Source: Xylophilus sp. Leaf220 (GTDB lineage Bacteria > Pseudomonadota > Gammaproteobacteria > Burkholderiales > Burkholderiaceae_C). From it: DNA of 64,000 nt. Both the position numbers and the translations under genes were made by a program. The notes below the pieces were generated by a model. That model did not search any database, was not told the DNA's origin, and saw only the letters and a program-made list of their open reading frames with translations. Positions within the stretch are counted from its first letter, which is position 1, and each line of letters starts with the position of its first letter. Where the stretch lies: contig NZ_LMKO01000012.1 in the NCBI RefSeq assembly GCF_001421705.1, positions 126,547 through 190,546 of the forward strand. Direction: 5' to 3'. This document shows, piece after piece, positions 53,002-62,068 of this stretch.

Positions 53002-56000
53002 TCAGGCGAGGGTCATGAGGCTCGCGTTGCCGCCGGCGGCCGCCGTGTTCACGCTGGTCGAGCGCTCGACCAGCAAGCGCTCCAGCGGCAGCTCGCGTTC
53101 TCCGGGGCGGCAGGCCACGACGCCGATGATGGAGCCAGGCCGCTCCGCCAGCCGGCGGGTCCAGTCGAGCAGTGCCGGCGCATCCCCGTGGTGGAGGACC
53201 GCGTCGAAGTCCTGCTCCAGCAGAAGCGCCTCGGCCGCGAGGTCGATCTGCGCCTGCACGTCGGCCGGCAAGCGGGCCCGCAGCGCGGATGCCGCCGCCG
53301 GCCACAGGGCACGGCTGCCCACGGCCAGCACCGCGGCGAGTTGCACCAGCCGGTCGGCCGTGTCGTCCGCCAGGCACAGTACCCGCGAACGGGCCGCCAG
53401 CGAATAGAAGTTGCGTTCCCCGGTGGGACCCTGCAGTGCCAGGGACGCGCCGCAGCGGGACAGGGCGGCGAAGCGGCTGCACAGGGCCGCGACCGGCGCA
53501 TGCCCTTCGGCTGCCAGCCAGCGCTGCAGCGACGCCAGGGCGGGCCGCGCCGGCGTCGGCGGCGCTACGACGGCGGCATCGCCTTCGATTCCGTTCGGCG
53601 GCCGCATCAGCGCGAGCGCCCGCGCCTGCAGATCCTCCGGCCGCGAGGCCAGCAGGCGGTAGAGGTACAGCGGGCCGCCGGCCTTGGGCCCGGTGCCCGA
53701 CAGGCCTTCCCCGCCGAAGGGTTGCACGCCGACGACGGCGCCGACCATGTTGCGGTTGACGTAGAGGTTGCCGGCGTGCGCCGCACCCACCACCCGGGCG
53801 ATGGTCTCGTCGATCCGGGTGTGCAGGCCCAGCGTGAGGCCGTAGCCGGTGGCGGCGATCTGCTCCAGCAGCAAGCCCAGGTCCTCGCGGCGCCAGCGCA
53901 CGAAGTGCAGCACCGGCCCGAAGACCTCGCGCTGCAGTTCGCCGATGTGGTCCAGCACGATCAGGGTCGGTACGACGAAGGTGCCTGCGGTCGACGCGTC
54001 CTGGCCGGCGGCGGCGCGGTACACGGCGCGGCCCCGGGCCGCCATCGCCGCGATGTGCCGCTCGATGCCGTCGCGGGCCTCGGCGTCGATTACCGGACCC
54101 ACGTCGGTCGACAGCACCGCCGGATCGCCCATGCGCAGTTCGGCCATCGCGCCGTGCAGCATCTGCAGGATGCGGTCGGCCGCGTCTTCCTGCACGCAGA
54201 GCACCCGCAAGGCCGAGCAGCGCTGGCCTGCGCTGTCGAACGCCGAGGCCAGCACATCGGCCACCACCTGCTCGGCCAGCGCGGACGAATCGACGATCAT
54301 CGCGTTCTGGCCGCCGGTCTCGGCGATCAGGGGCACCGCGCGCCCGTCGGCGGTGAGCCGGCCGGCCAGTGTGTTCTGCAGCAGCCGCGCCACTTCGGTC
54401 GAACCGGTGAAGAGCACGCCCTGCACCCGCGGATCGGCGACCAGCCGGGCGCCTACCGTCGCGCCGTCGCCGGGCAGCAGTTGCAGCGCCGCACGCGGAA
54501 TGCCCGCCTGCCACAGCCGGCGCACCGCTTGCGCAGCCACGAGCGGCGTCTGCTCGGCAGGCTTGGCCAGCACCGTGTTGCCGGCCGCCAGCGCGGCCGC
54601 GACCTGCCCGACGAAGATGGCCAGCGGAAAATTCCAGGGGCTGATGCAGACCACCGGCCCCAGGGGTTTGTGCGTCGCCACCGCGAAGTCCCGGCGCACC
54701 TGCGCCGCATAGAAGCGCAGGAAATCGACGGCTTCGCGCACCTCGGCGACCGCATTGGAGGCGGTCTTGCCGGCTTCGCGCGCCAGCAGGCCCAGCAGTT
54801 CGGGCATGTCGGCCTCGAGCGCGGCGGCGGCGCGCTCGAGCGCATCGGCCCGCTCGGCCGCAGGCGTGGCGGCCCAGGCGTCGGCCTGGTCGGCGGCGGC
54901 GGCGACGGCCGCGTCCACATCCTCCGCGGACGATGCCTGCACATGGCCGACGACGTCGCCGTGGCGCGCCGGGTTGCGCACTGCGGCCGGCGCCGACGGC
55001 GCCACCGGTGCGCAGTTCATGAGCGGCCCGGCCGATGCCTGCCGGGCGTGTGCCGACTGCATCGACCGGGCGAGCGCCGCGAGCGTGCGGTCGTCGGCCA
55101 GGTCCAGCCCGACCGCATTGGCCCGCAGCGTGCCGTAGAGCGCCGCCGGCAGCGGGATGGACGGGTGCGGCAGGCCCGCGGGGCCTTGCGTGCAGGCGAC
55201 CCGGTCGACCGCGGCGACCGGGTCCTCGACCAGCTCCGCCAGCGGGATGGCCGTGTCGGCGATGCGGTTGACGAACGAGGTGTTGGCACCGTTTTCCAGC
55301 AGCCGGCGCACCAGGTAGGCGAGCAGGGTCTCGTGGGTGCCGACCGGGGCGTAGATCCGGCAGGGCCGGCCCAGCCCGCCCTGCGACGGATGGCCGACCA
55401 CCTGCTCGTACAGCGGCTCGCCCATGCCGTGCAGGCACTGGAACTCGTACTGTCCGGGCGTGTAGCCGGCAGGGCCCGCCATTGCGTGGATCGCGGCGAC
55501 CGTGTGGGCGTTGTGCGTGGCGAACTGCGGGTAGACCGCGTCGGGCGCCTCCAGCAGCTTGCGGGCGCAGGCCAGGTAGGAGACGTCGGTGTGCACCTTG
55601 CGGGTGTAGACCGGGTAGTCGGACTGGCCGTCGACCTGGGCGCGCTTGATCTCGCTGTCCCAGTAGGCGCCCTTCACCAGCCGCACCATCAGCCGGTGGC
55701 GGCTGCGCCGCGCCATGTCCACCACGCAGTCGACCACCTGCGGGCAGAGCTTCTGGTAGGCCTGGACGACGAAACCGATGCCGTCCCAGCCGGCCAGTTC
55801 GGGCGCGAAGCAAAGGCGCTCCAGCAGGTCCAGGGACAACTCCAGCCGGTCGGATTCCTCGGCGTCGATGTTCAGTCCGATGTCATGGCGGCGGGCCTGG
55901 ACGGCGAGCGCGTGCAGCACCGGGTACAGCTCCTGCATCACCCGGTCGCGCTGGGCACGGCCGTAGCGGGGGTGCAGGGCGGAGAGCTTGATCGAGATGC

Positions 56001-56772
56001 CCGGCCCCTGCTGCACGCCGCGGCCAGCGGAGGCGCGGCCGATCGCGTCGATGGCCTCCTGGTAGTCCCGCAGGTAGCGGGCCGCGTCGGCCGCCGTGAG
56101 CGCCGCCTCGCCCAGCATGTCGTAGGAATAGCGAAAGCCCTGCGCCTCCCGTGTGCGGGCATGGCCCAGCGCGTCGGCGATGGTCTCGCCGGTCACGAAC
56201 TGCTCGCCCATCATCCGCATCGCGCGGTCGACGCTCTTGCGGATCAGCGGCTCGCCGCCCCGGCCGATCAGCCGCGCCAGGGCCGACGACAGGCCCGCTT
56301 CGCTGTGCGTCGCCACCAGCTTGCCGGTCAGCAGCAGGCCCCAGGTCGCGGCGTTCACGAACAGCGACGGGCTCTTGCCCAGGTGCTGCCGCCAGTCGCC
56401 GTGGGCGATCTTGTCGCGGATGAGCGCGTCGCGGGTGGCGGCGTCGGGGATGCGCAGCAGCGCCTCGGCCAGGCACATCAGGGCCACGCCTTCCTGCGAC
56501 GAGAGCGCGTATTCCTGCAGCAGCCCCTGCACGATGCCGGCGCGGCCGGCATCGGCCTTGCGTTGGCGCAGGGTGCCGGCCAGCCGTTCGGCCAGCGTCT
56601 GGGCCGACCGTGCGGTGTCGGGCGGCAGCCGGGCCAGGGCGATCAGCGGCGCCAGGGCATCCGACTCCGGGATGCGCGTCGCCGCGGTGACGGCGGCGCG
56701 CAGGGGCTGCGCCTGGCTTTCGAGACCTGTGGCGAAGGGAGGGGGCGACGGTGGAGGGTGCAGGAGACTCAT
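53002..56772 (-). CDS. putA: Bifunctional proline dehydrogenase / P5C dehydrogenase
   Basis: A 1256-residue enzyme that oxidises proline to glutamate. The FAD-dependent PRODH barrel (about 130-480) has SIKLSALHPRYGRA and NIDAEESDRLELSLDLLE. The aldehyde dehydrogenase domain (about 570-1010) has ISPWNFPLAIF, and catalytic Cys852 is in SAGQRCSALR. A C-terminal domain of the long PutA forms follows. The N-terminus is Pro-rich and has no ribbon-helix-helix DNA-binding domain, so this PutA cannot repress its own gene as the E. coli protein does. The divergent Lrp-type regulator probably does that. No membrane segments are visible; peripheral attachment is usual. Confidence 0.94.
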   Translation of the reverse strand: MSLLHPPPSPPPFATGLESQAQPLRAAVTAATRIPESDALAPLIALARLPPDTARSAQTLAERLAGTLRQRKADAGRAGIVQGLLQEYALSSQEGVALMCLAEALLRIPDAATRDALIRDKIAHGDWRQHLGKSPSLFVNAATWGLLLTGKLVATHSEAGLSSALARLIGRGGEPLIRKSVDRAMRMMGEQFVTGETIADALGHARTREAQGFRYSYDMLGEAALTAADAARYLRDYQEAIDAIGRASAGRGVQQGPGISIKLSALHPRYGRAQRDRVMQELYPVLHALAVQARRHDIGLNIDAEESDRLELSLDLLERLCFAPELAGWDGIGFVVQAYQKLCPQVVDCVVDMARRSRHRLMVRLVKGAYWDSEIKRAQVDGQSDYPVYTRKVHTDVSYLACARKLLEAPDAVYPQFATHNAHTVAAIHAMAGPAGYTPGQYEFQCLHGMGEPLYEQVVGHPSQGGLGRPCRIYAPVGTHETLLAYLVRRLLENGANTSFVNRIADTAIPLAELVEDPVAAVDRVACTQGPAGLPHPSIPLPAALYGTLRANAVGLDLADDRTLAALARSMQSAHARQASAGPLMNCAPVAPSAPAAVRNPARHGDVVGHVQASSAEDVDAAVAAAADQADAWAATPAAERADALERAAAALEADMPELLGLLAREAGKTASNAVAEVREAVDFLRFYAAQVRRDFAVATHKPLGPVVCISPWNFPLAIFVGQVAAALAAGNTVLAKPAEQTPLVAAQAVRRLWQAGIPRAALQLLPGDGATVGARLVADPRVQGVLFTGSTEVARLLQNTLAGRLTADGRAVPLIAETGGQNAMIVDSSALAEQVVADVLASAFDSAGQRCSALRVLCVQEDAADRILQMLHGAMAELRMGDPAVLSTDVGPVIDAEARDGIERHIAAMAARGRAVYRAAAGQDASTAGTFVVPTLIVLDHIGELQREVFGPVLHFVRWRREDLGLLLEQIAATGYGLTLGLHTRIDETIARVVGAAHAGNLYVNRNMVGAVVGVQPFGGEGLSGTGPKAGGPLYLYRLLASRPEDLQARALALMRPPNGIEGDAAVVAPPTPARPALASLQRWLAAEGHAPVAALCSRFAALSRCGASLALQGPTGERNFYSLAARSRVLCLADDTADRLVQLAAVLAVGSRALWPAAASALRARLPADVQAQIDLAAEALLLEQDFDAVLHHGDAPALLDWTRRLAERPGSIIGVVACRPGERELPLERLLVERSTSVNTAAAGGNASLMTLA

Positions 56773-56844
56773 GGCAGCCGGTGATAGTGGATCGCTGGAT
56801 GATCGGCTGGAAATCGGTATTTAAAACTTCGTTATCGCAGCGTT

Positions 56845-56865
56845 GAGCCGAATAAAATTCGGCTC
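56845..56865 (+). promoter_or_regulatory. Palindrome abutting the start of the Lrp-type regulator
   Basis: A perfect inverted repeat GAGCCGAAT-N3-ATTCGGCTC directly before the ATG at 56866, occupying the place of a ribosome-binding site. It may be an operator for autoregulation of the divergent pair, or an RNA hairpin that limits translation. No Shine-Dalgarno sequence is visible elsewhere. Confidence 0.5.
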
Positions 56866-57384
56866 ATGGCCCGCCGAACCGACAGTGCCGACCGCCCGCA
56901 GGAAGCCGCCGGCCTCGACCGCCTGGACCTGCGCATCCTCGCGGCGCTGCAGGCCGACGGCCGCATCGCCAACCTGAAGCTGGCCGAATCGATCGGCCTG
57001 TCGCCGACCGCGGTGCTGGCGCGGGTGCAGCGGCTCACCCGCGACGGCTACATCCTCGGCTACGAGGCGCGGCTCAACCCGCTCAGGCTCGATGCCGGCA
57101 TGCTGGTGTTCGTCGAGGTGCTGCTGGACCGCACCACGCCCAACGTGTTCGACCAGTTCAAGGCGGCGGTGCAGGTGCAGCCTGCGATCATGGAGTGCCA
57201 CATGGTGGCCGGCGGCTTCGACTACCTGCTCAAGACCCGCAGCGCCGACATGAACGCCTACCGGGCGTTCGCCGGCGCGGTGCTCTGGCAACTGCCCGGG
57301 GTGCGGGAGACACGCACCTATGCGGTGATGGAGGAGGTGAAGAACTCGACGCACCTGCAGTTGCCGGGGGTGGCGCGCCGCTGA
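56866..57384 (+). CDS. Lrp/AsnC family regulator, probable proline-utilisation regulator
   Basis: A 172-residue regulator. The N-terminal helix-turn-helix reads LDRLDLRILAALQADGRIANLKLAESIGLSPTAVLARVQRLTRDGYI, and the C-terminal RAM domain includes VMECHMVAGGFDYLLKTRSADM. It is 93 bp from and divergent to putA. In alphaproteobacteria the same arrangement encodes PutR, which activates putA with proline. I infer the same role here, consistent with the missing DNA-binding domain of this PutA. Confidence 0.9.
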   Translation: MARRTDSADRPQEAAGLDRLDLRILAALQADGRIANLKLAESIGLSPTAVLARVQRLTRDGYILGYEARLNPLRLDAGMLVFVEVLLDRTTPNVFDQFKAAVQVQPAIMECHMVAGGFDYLLKTRSADMNAYRAFAGAVLWQLPGVRETRTYAVMEEVKNSTHLQLPGVARR

Positions 57385-57408
57385 CGCGGCGGGCCGCCCC
57401 GGCGGCGC

Positions 57409-57999
57409 TCAGGCCGCCAGGCTCTGGCGGCCGATCGTCCCTGCAGTGCGCGCCACGGCGGGTGTCGCGAGCGTGGCCAGCAGGCGCAGCAGCAGCACCT
57501 CGTGCGCTTGCCACACCGGGCGGGTGCCCAGGGCGTTGAAGGTTGCGAAGCAGCGACCGTGCGCGTCCAGCAGCGGCACGTTGACGATCGCCTGCAGGCC
57601 CAGCGAGTCGATCAGGGCATGGTCGTCGAACACCTCGGACAGCCGCTGCCGGCCTTCGCCCACGAAGACCCGCGCCTCCAGCAGCAGCTGGCGCGTCCAG
57701 GGTGTCAGCGTCTTGTGCTTGCGCCCCGCCACCGGGTAGGCCTGAGCGTCGGAGGTCCAGATGCGCTGCAGCACCAGCGTGCCGCCGGGCGGCACCGGCC
57801 CGCTGTCGCAGCGCAGGTTGACGGTGAGCAGGCCGGGGCCCAGCAGGTCCCGGCGCACGCCGTCGACGATGGCCAGCGCGGCTTCCAGGCCGTCGGCGCG
57901 GGGCAGGGCGTCGCACAGGGCGAGGCAGGCGGCCGCGGGCAGGTGCACGCCGCCGCCTTCCGCGGCCGGCGCCTCAATCCATGGTGATGCCGAGGTCAC
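57409..57999 (-). CDS. GAF domain-containing protein
   Basis: A 196-residue cytosolic protein with a single GAF-like domain (about residues 30-180). Readable parts are ARVFVGEGRQRLSEVFDDHALIDSLGLQAIVNVPLLDAHGRCFATFNALG. No output domain is attached, so it is a stand-alone small-molecule sensor or a degenerate enzyme. It starts with GTG at 57999 and overlaps the end of the Bug receptor gene by 26 bp, so it is co-translated. GAF proteins in this position beside gamma-glutamyltransferase genes are known to me only by annotation; the role is unclear. Confidence 0.75.
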   Translation of the reverse strand: MTSASPWIEAPAAEGGGVHLPAAACLALCDALPRADGLEAALAIVDGVRRDLLGPGLLTVNLRCDSGPVPPGGTLVLQRIWTSDAQAYPVAGRKHKTLTPWTRQLLLEARVFVGEGRQRLSEVFDDHALIDSLGLQAIVNVPLLDAHGRCFATFNALGTRPVWQAHEVLLLRLLATLATPAVARTAGTIGRQSLAA

Positions 58000-58939
58000 G
58001 GATCGTCTTGCCGTAGCGTTGCGCGTCGGCGTTGAGCACCTCGCCGAACTGCTGGGGGGTCTTCTTCACGATCTCGACGCCGATGCTGTCCATCCGCTCG
58101 CGCACCGCCGGCACGGCCAGGGCGGCGTTGGTGGCGTCGTTGAGCTTCTGCACCACGTCGGCGGGCATGCCCTTGGGGCCGAAGAGGCCGTACCACACGC
58201 CCAGTTCGTAGCCCGGCACCGTCTCGGCCACCGTCGGCACGTTGGGCAGCAGCACCGAGCGCTGCGCCTCGGTCACCGCCAGCAGCTTCAGCTTGCCGGT
58301 CTTCACATGCGGCAGGGTCTGGGTGCCTGCGGAGAACAGCACCTGCGTCTGGTCGGCCACGGTATCGACGACGGCGGGTGCGCCGCCCTTGTACGGGATG
58401 TGCGTCATCTGCACGCCGGCCGCCTTCTCGAACAGCACCGCGCTTAGGTGGTTGGTGGAGCCGGCGCCGGCGGACGCGTAGTTCAGCTTGCCGGGATTGG
58501 CTTTCGCATAAGCGATGAACTCCTTGACGTTGGTGGCCGGCACCGAGGCGCTCACCACCATCGTGTTGATCACGTTGGCCATCTGCGCGATCGGGGTGAA
58601 GTCTTCCACGCCCTTGAACGGCATGGCGGGCATCAGCGCCGGGTTCATCGCATGGGTGCTCATCGAGCCCACCAGCAGCACGTAGCCGTCGGGCTTGGCC
58701 TTGGCCACGAAGTTGGAGCCGATGTTGCCCGACGCCCCCGCGCGGTTGTCGACCACGACCGGCTGGCCCATCGTCTTGGCGAGCTGCTCGGCCAGCGCCC
58801 GCGCCAGGATGTCGGTGGAGCCGCCCGGCGCCCAGGGCACGACGAGGGTGATCGGCTTGTCGGGGTAGGCGGCGTGGGCCAGCGTGGCGGCGCCCAGCAC
58901 GGCGGCTGCGAGCAGCCCGCGGCGGAAGTGAGAAATCAT
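57974..58939 (-). CDS. Bug-family tripartite tricarboxylate transporter receptor 3
   Basis: A 321-residue periplasmic receptor with signal ISHFRRGLLAAAVLGAATLAHAA. The typical blocks YPDKPITLVVPWAPGGSTDILARAL, VVVDNRAGASGNIGSNFVAKA and IPYKGGAPAVVDTVADQTQ follow. It lies 47 bp downstream of a gamma-glutamyltransferase gene. Bug receptors for glutamate, aspartate and pyroglutamate are known, so a gamma-glutamyl-derived acid is a reasonable ligand here, though unproven. The TctA/TctB membrane part is absent. Confidence 0.92.
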   Translation of the reverse strand: MISHFRRGLLAAAVLGAATLAHAAYPDKPITLVVPWAPGGSTDILARALAEQLAKTMGQPVVVDNRAGASGNIGSNFVAKAKPDGYVLLVGSMSTHAMNPALMPAMPFKGVEDFTPIAQMANVINTMVVSASVPATNVKEFIAYAKANPGKLNYASAGAGSTNHLSAVLFEKAAGVQMTHIPYKGGAPAVVDTVADQTQVLFSAGTQTLPHVKTGKLKLLAVTEAQRSVLLPNVPTVAETVPGYELGVWYGLFGPKGMPADVVQKLNDATNAALAVPAVRERMDSIGVEIVKKTPQQFGEVLNADAQRYGKTIRDLGITMD

Positions 58940-58986
58940 GTCGAACTCCAGTGCTTCAAGAAAAAAACTCGGTGTGTGCGGATGCC

Positions 58987-60825
58987 TCATCGGCCGACCG
59001 CGTAGCCCTGCATCCCCCGTGGGTTGGCCGCCGCCCGCAGCAGCAGCCGGCCCTGGCGGTCCCGCTCGCGGGTGCAGGCCGACATGCGGCTCTCGGACCA
59101 CGCGTCGCCCACCACCACCTCGTGGCCCATGCCGCGCAACGCGTCGATCTCCACCGGCGCGAAGCGCGATTCCAGGGTGAGGCGGTTGAGCGTCGTCTGC
59201 CGCGGCCAGAACGAGGCGGGGAAATGGTCGACATGCCAGGCAGGCGCGTCGATCGCCTCCTGCAGGTTCATGCCGTGCACCGCATGGCGCAGGAAGAAGG
59301 CGGGCGACCACTGGTCCTGCTGGTCGCCGCCGGGCGTGCCGAAGACCATGTATGGCTCGCCGTCGCGCAGCGCGAGCGAGGGCGAGAGGGTGGTGCAGGG
59401 CGGCACGCCCGGCGCCACCGTGTTGGGCAGCCCGTCGTCCAGCCAGGTCATCTGCAGGCGGGTGGTCAAGGCGAAACCCAGTGCCGGAATCGCCGGGCTC
59501 GACGACAGCCAGCCGCCCGAAGGCGTGGCGGCCACCATGTTGCCGTGGCGGTCGATCACGTCGATGTGGCAGGTGTCGCCGACGAAGACCTCGCGCTCCA
59601 GCCATTCATGGACCGGCGGCAGCGCGGCGAAGGTCGGCTCGCCGATGCCGAAGCGGGTGTCGGCCGTCAGCAGTGTGCGGCGGGCCACGTCCAGGTCGGG
59701 CAGCCGCGGCGCCTGGCCGGCCGCGGTGCCGGGCTGCAGCGTGCGCGAGGCGGCGGTGCCCACCTGCAGCCAGCGCTCCCGCAGGTAACCGTCGGAGAGC
59801 AGCGCCATCTGCGCTTCGCGCGAGGCGCCCGGCGCGGCGCCGTACCAGGCCAGCCGGTCGGCCATCGCCAGCTTGGCGGCTTCGGCGATCTTGTGGACGA
59901 AGCCGGCGGTCTGCGGCGCATGCTCTTCCAGCCCGGCATGGCGCAGCATGCCGATCTGCTCCAGAAACGCAGGGCCCTGGCTCCAGAAGCCGCACTTGGC
60001 CAGCGTGTAGCGCCCGAAATCCACCGTCAGCGGTGCCTCGACGGTCGGCTGCCACCGCGCGAGGTCGTCGTAGCGCAGCAGTCCGGCATGGCGCTCGCCG
60101 GTCGTGTCCTGGACCTGCTCGGTGCGGTAGAAATGGTCGATCTCGCGGGCGACGAAGCCCTGGTACCAGCAGCGCATCGCGGCATCGATCTCGCCGGTGC
60201 GGCTGTCGGCCTCGGCCTGCGCGGTGCGCACGATGCGCTCGTAGGTCTCGGCCAGGCGCGGCAGGCGGAACAGGGCGCCGGGCTGCGGCACCCGGCCGTC
60301 CGGCAGCCACACCGCGGCCGACGATGCCCACTGTGTGCGGAACAGGTCCTGCACCGCCACGATCGCCTGCACCGCGCGCGGGATCAGCGGGAACCCGTCG
60401 CGGGCGTAGCCGATGGCCGGCGCCAGCACGTCGGCCAGCGACCAGGTACCGTGGTCGCGCAGCATCGTCAGCCAGGCGCCGAAGGCTCCGGGTACCGTGG
60501 CCGGCAGCAGCCCGATGCCGGGCACCTGCTCCAGCCCCAGGCGCCGGAACGCCTCGGCCGTGGCTTCCGCCGGTGCGGCGCCCTGGCCGCAGACCGAGCG
60601 CATCCGGCGTTCCCGCTCGCTCCAGAACAGGATCGGCACCTCGCCGCCCGGGCCGTTGAGGTGCGGCTCCACCACCTGCAGCACGAAGCCGCCGGCCACC
60701 GCCGCGTCGAACGCGTTGCCGCCGCGCTCCAGCACGCCCATCGCCGTTTGGGACGCGAGCCAGTGCGTGGAGGCGGCGACGCCGTAGGTACCGGTGATCT
60801 CGGGGCGGGTGGTGAAGGTGCTCAT
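58987..60825 (-). CDS. Gamma-glutamyltransferase family protein
   Basis: A 612-residue N-terminal nucleophile hydrolase. The family blocks MGVLERGGNAFDAAVAGGFVLQVVEPH (about 28-55) and NMVAATPSGGW with the GDTCH motif (416-420) are present. The nucleophile should be Thr418; the following residue is Cys where TTH is usual. There is no signal peptide, so it is probably cytosolic, unlike the periplasmic E. coli enzyme. It cleaves gamma-glutamyl bonds or a related amide. The ATG at 60825 fits the family start; the frame continues 21 codons upstream. A divergent LysR gene is 107 bp away. Confidence 0.88.
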   Translation of the reverse strand: MSTFTTRPEITGTYGVAASTHWLASQTAMGVLERGGNAFDAAVAGGFVLQVVEPHLNGPGGEVPILFWSERERRMRSVCGQGAAPAEATAEAFRRLGLEQVPGIGLLPATVPGAFGAWLTMLRDHGTWSLADVLAPAIGYARDGFPLIPRAVQAIVAVQDLFRTQWASSAAVWLPDGRVPQPGALFRLPRLAETYERIVRTAQAEADSRTGEIDAAMRCWYQGFVAREIDHFYRTEQVQDTTGERHAGLLRYDDLARWQPTVEAPLTVDFGRYTLAKCGFWSQGPAFLEQIGMLRHAGLEEHAPQTAGFVHKIAEAAKLAMADRLAWYGAAPGASREAQMALLSDGYLRERWLQVGTAASRTLQPGTAAGQAPRLPDLDVARRTLLTADTRFGIGEPTFAALPPVHEWLEREVFVGDTCHIDVIDRHGNMVAATPSGGWLSSSPAIPALGFALTTRLQMTWLDDGLPNTVAPGVPPCTTLSPSLALRDGEPYMVFGTPGGDQQDQWSPAFFLRHAVHGMNLQEAIDAPAWHVDHFPASFWPRQTTLNRLTLESRFAPVEIDALRGMGHEVVVGDAWSESRMSACTRERDRQGRLLLRAAANPRGMQGYAVGR

Positions 60826-60932
60826 GCGGCTTTGTGGTGCGGAACGACGACCGCCGAAGTCTAGGAGCACTAAATAGGCCCGGGGCAATGATTCGCTATG
60901 GATGCATGCATGGATTGCTATGCTCCCGCGCC

Positions 60933-61904
60933 ATGACGCCTGCCGACGACCTCGCCCTGCGCCTCGAAAACCGCCTGAAGATGCGCCACTACGTGCTGCT
61001 GATGGCGATCGACCGCCACCGCTCCATCACCCGCGCGGCCGAGTCGCTGCGGGTGAGCCAGCCCACCGTGACGCGCGCCCTGTCGGACATCGAGGACATC
61101 TTCATGGCGCCGCTGTTCGTCCGCACCCGGAGGGGCCTGGAGCCGACCGCCGCGGGCGACGTGGTGCTGGCCCGCGCCCGCTTCGCCGTGGCCGACAACG
61201 CCGCGCTGCAGAAGGAGCTGGAGGGCGTGCGGGCCGGCCGGCAGGGCCGCCTGCGCATCGGGATGATTCCCTACATCCCCACCCCGGTGCTCGACGCCGC
61301 CTGGCAGCACCTGCTGGCGCTGCGCCCGCGCGTCTCGCTGCTGGCCCACGAAGACACGACCCTGAACCTGATCGCCGCGATGCGCGACCGGGTGCTGGAC
61401 TGCGCCATCTGCCGCTTCTCCCAGGACAGCGCGGCCGACGACCTGGTGCAGGAGCTGCTCTACCAGCAGCAGGTGCACCTGGTGGTGGCCCGACCCTCCG
61501 GAGCCCGCCTGCTGCGCGCGGCCGCGCCCGACGTGGGCGAGCTGTCGGAGATGGACTGGATCTTCCCGCCGTCGAACACCCCCATCCGCCACATGATCGA
61601 CGCGATGTTCGCCGGCGCCGGCCAGCGGGTGCCGGTGCCGGTGCTGGAGGCCTACGCGGTGCGTACCGTCAGCTCGGCCCTGCAGCACCTGCCGCGCGGG
61701 GTGACGGTGCTGCCGCGCGACGTGGCCGATCTGGTGGCCGCGGGCGGCACCGCGGTGGTGCTGCCCCAGCCGCTCCCGTGGCCGATGCCGCCGGTCAGCC
61801 TGGCCTGGCTGCGGGACTCGCCGAAGACCGCGGTGGCGACCGCGCTGGTGGCGGCGGTGCGCAGGCGGGCGGACGGCGGCGACGGTCTTGCCGACGTGCT
61901 ATGA
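60933..61904 (+). CDS. LysR family regulator
   Basis: A 323-residue regulator. The N-terminal winged helix reads MRHYVLLMAIDRHRSITRAAESLRVSQPTVTRALSDIEDIF, and the co-inducer domain starts at RQGRLRIGMIPYIPTPVLDAAW. It is divergent from the gamma-glutamyltransferase-Bug-GAF operon and should control it. The spacer contains the palindrome ATGCATGCAT near 60902. I use ATG 60933; the frame is open 33 codons upstream with no homology. The stop codon is supplied by repeat copy 8: the TGA at 61902-61904 lies inside GCTATGAAATGAATAGC. Confidence 0.9.
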   Translation: MTPADDLALRLENRLKMRHYVLLMAIDRHRSITRAAESLRVSQPTVTRALSDIEDIFMAPLFVRTRRGLEPTAAGDVVLARARFAVADNAALQKELEGVRAGRQGRLRIGMIPYIPTPVLDAAWQHLLALRPRVSLLAHEDTTLNLIAAMRDRVLDCAICRFSQDSAADDLVQELLYQQQVHLVVARPSGARLLRAAAPDVGELSEMDWIFPPSNTPIRHMIDAMFAGAGQRVPVPVLEAYAVRTVSSALQHLPRGVTVLPRDVADLVAAGGTAVVLPQPLPWPMPPVSLAWLRDSPKTAVATALVAAVRRRADGGDGLADVL

Positions 61905-62001
61905 AATGAATAGCTGGTGGCCGGCGTATATCGAGCGATTCGGCATTGAAGCATGCCGAATCGCTTGCTGGTCGGCGACCTCCTGCTATGGATTGAATAG
62001 C
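61898..62001 (+). repeat. Compound repeat: copies 8 and 9 around a 13-bp hairpin
   Basis: The cores are GCTATGAAATGAATAGC (61898-61914) and GCTATGGATTGAATAGC (61985-62001). Between them lies a perfect inverted repeat AGCGATTCGGCAT-N6-ATGCCGAATCGCT (61934-61946 with 61953-61965). The first core overlaps the LysR stop codon. No T-run follows the hairpin. Confidence 0.75.
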
Positions 62002-62068
62002 GAAGGGCGGTGGCGAGGCCGAATCCATAATTTCCCCTTTCCATCACCGCCGAGTGCCCCACACGACC

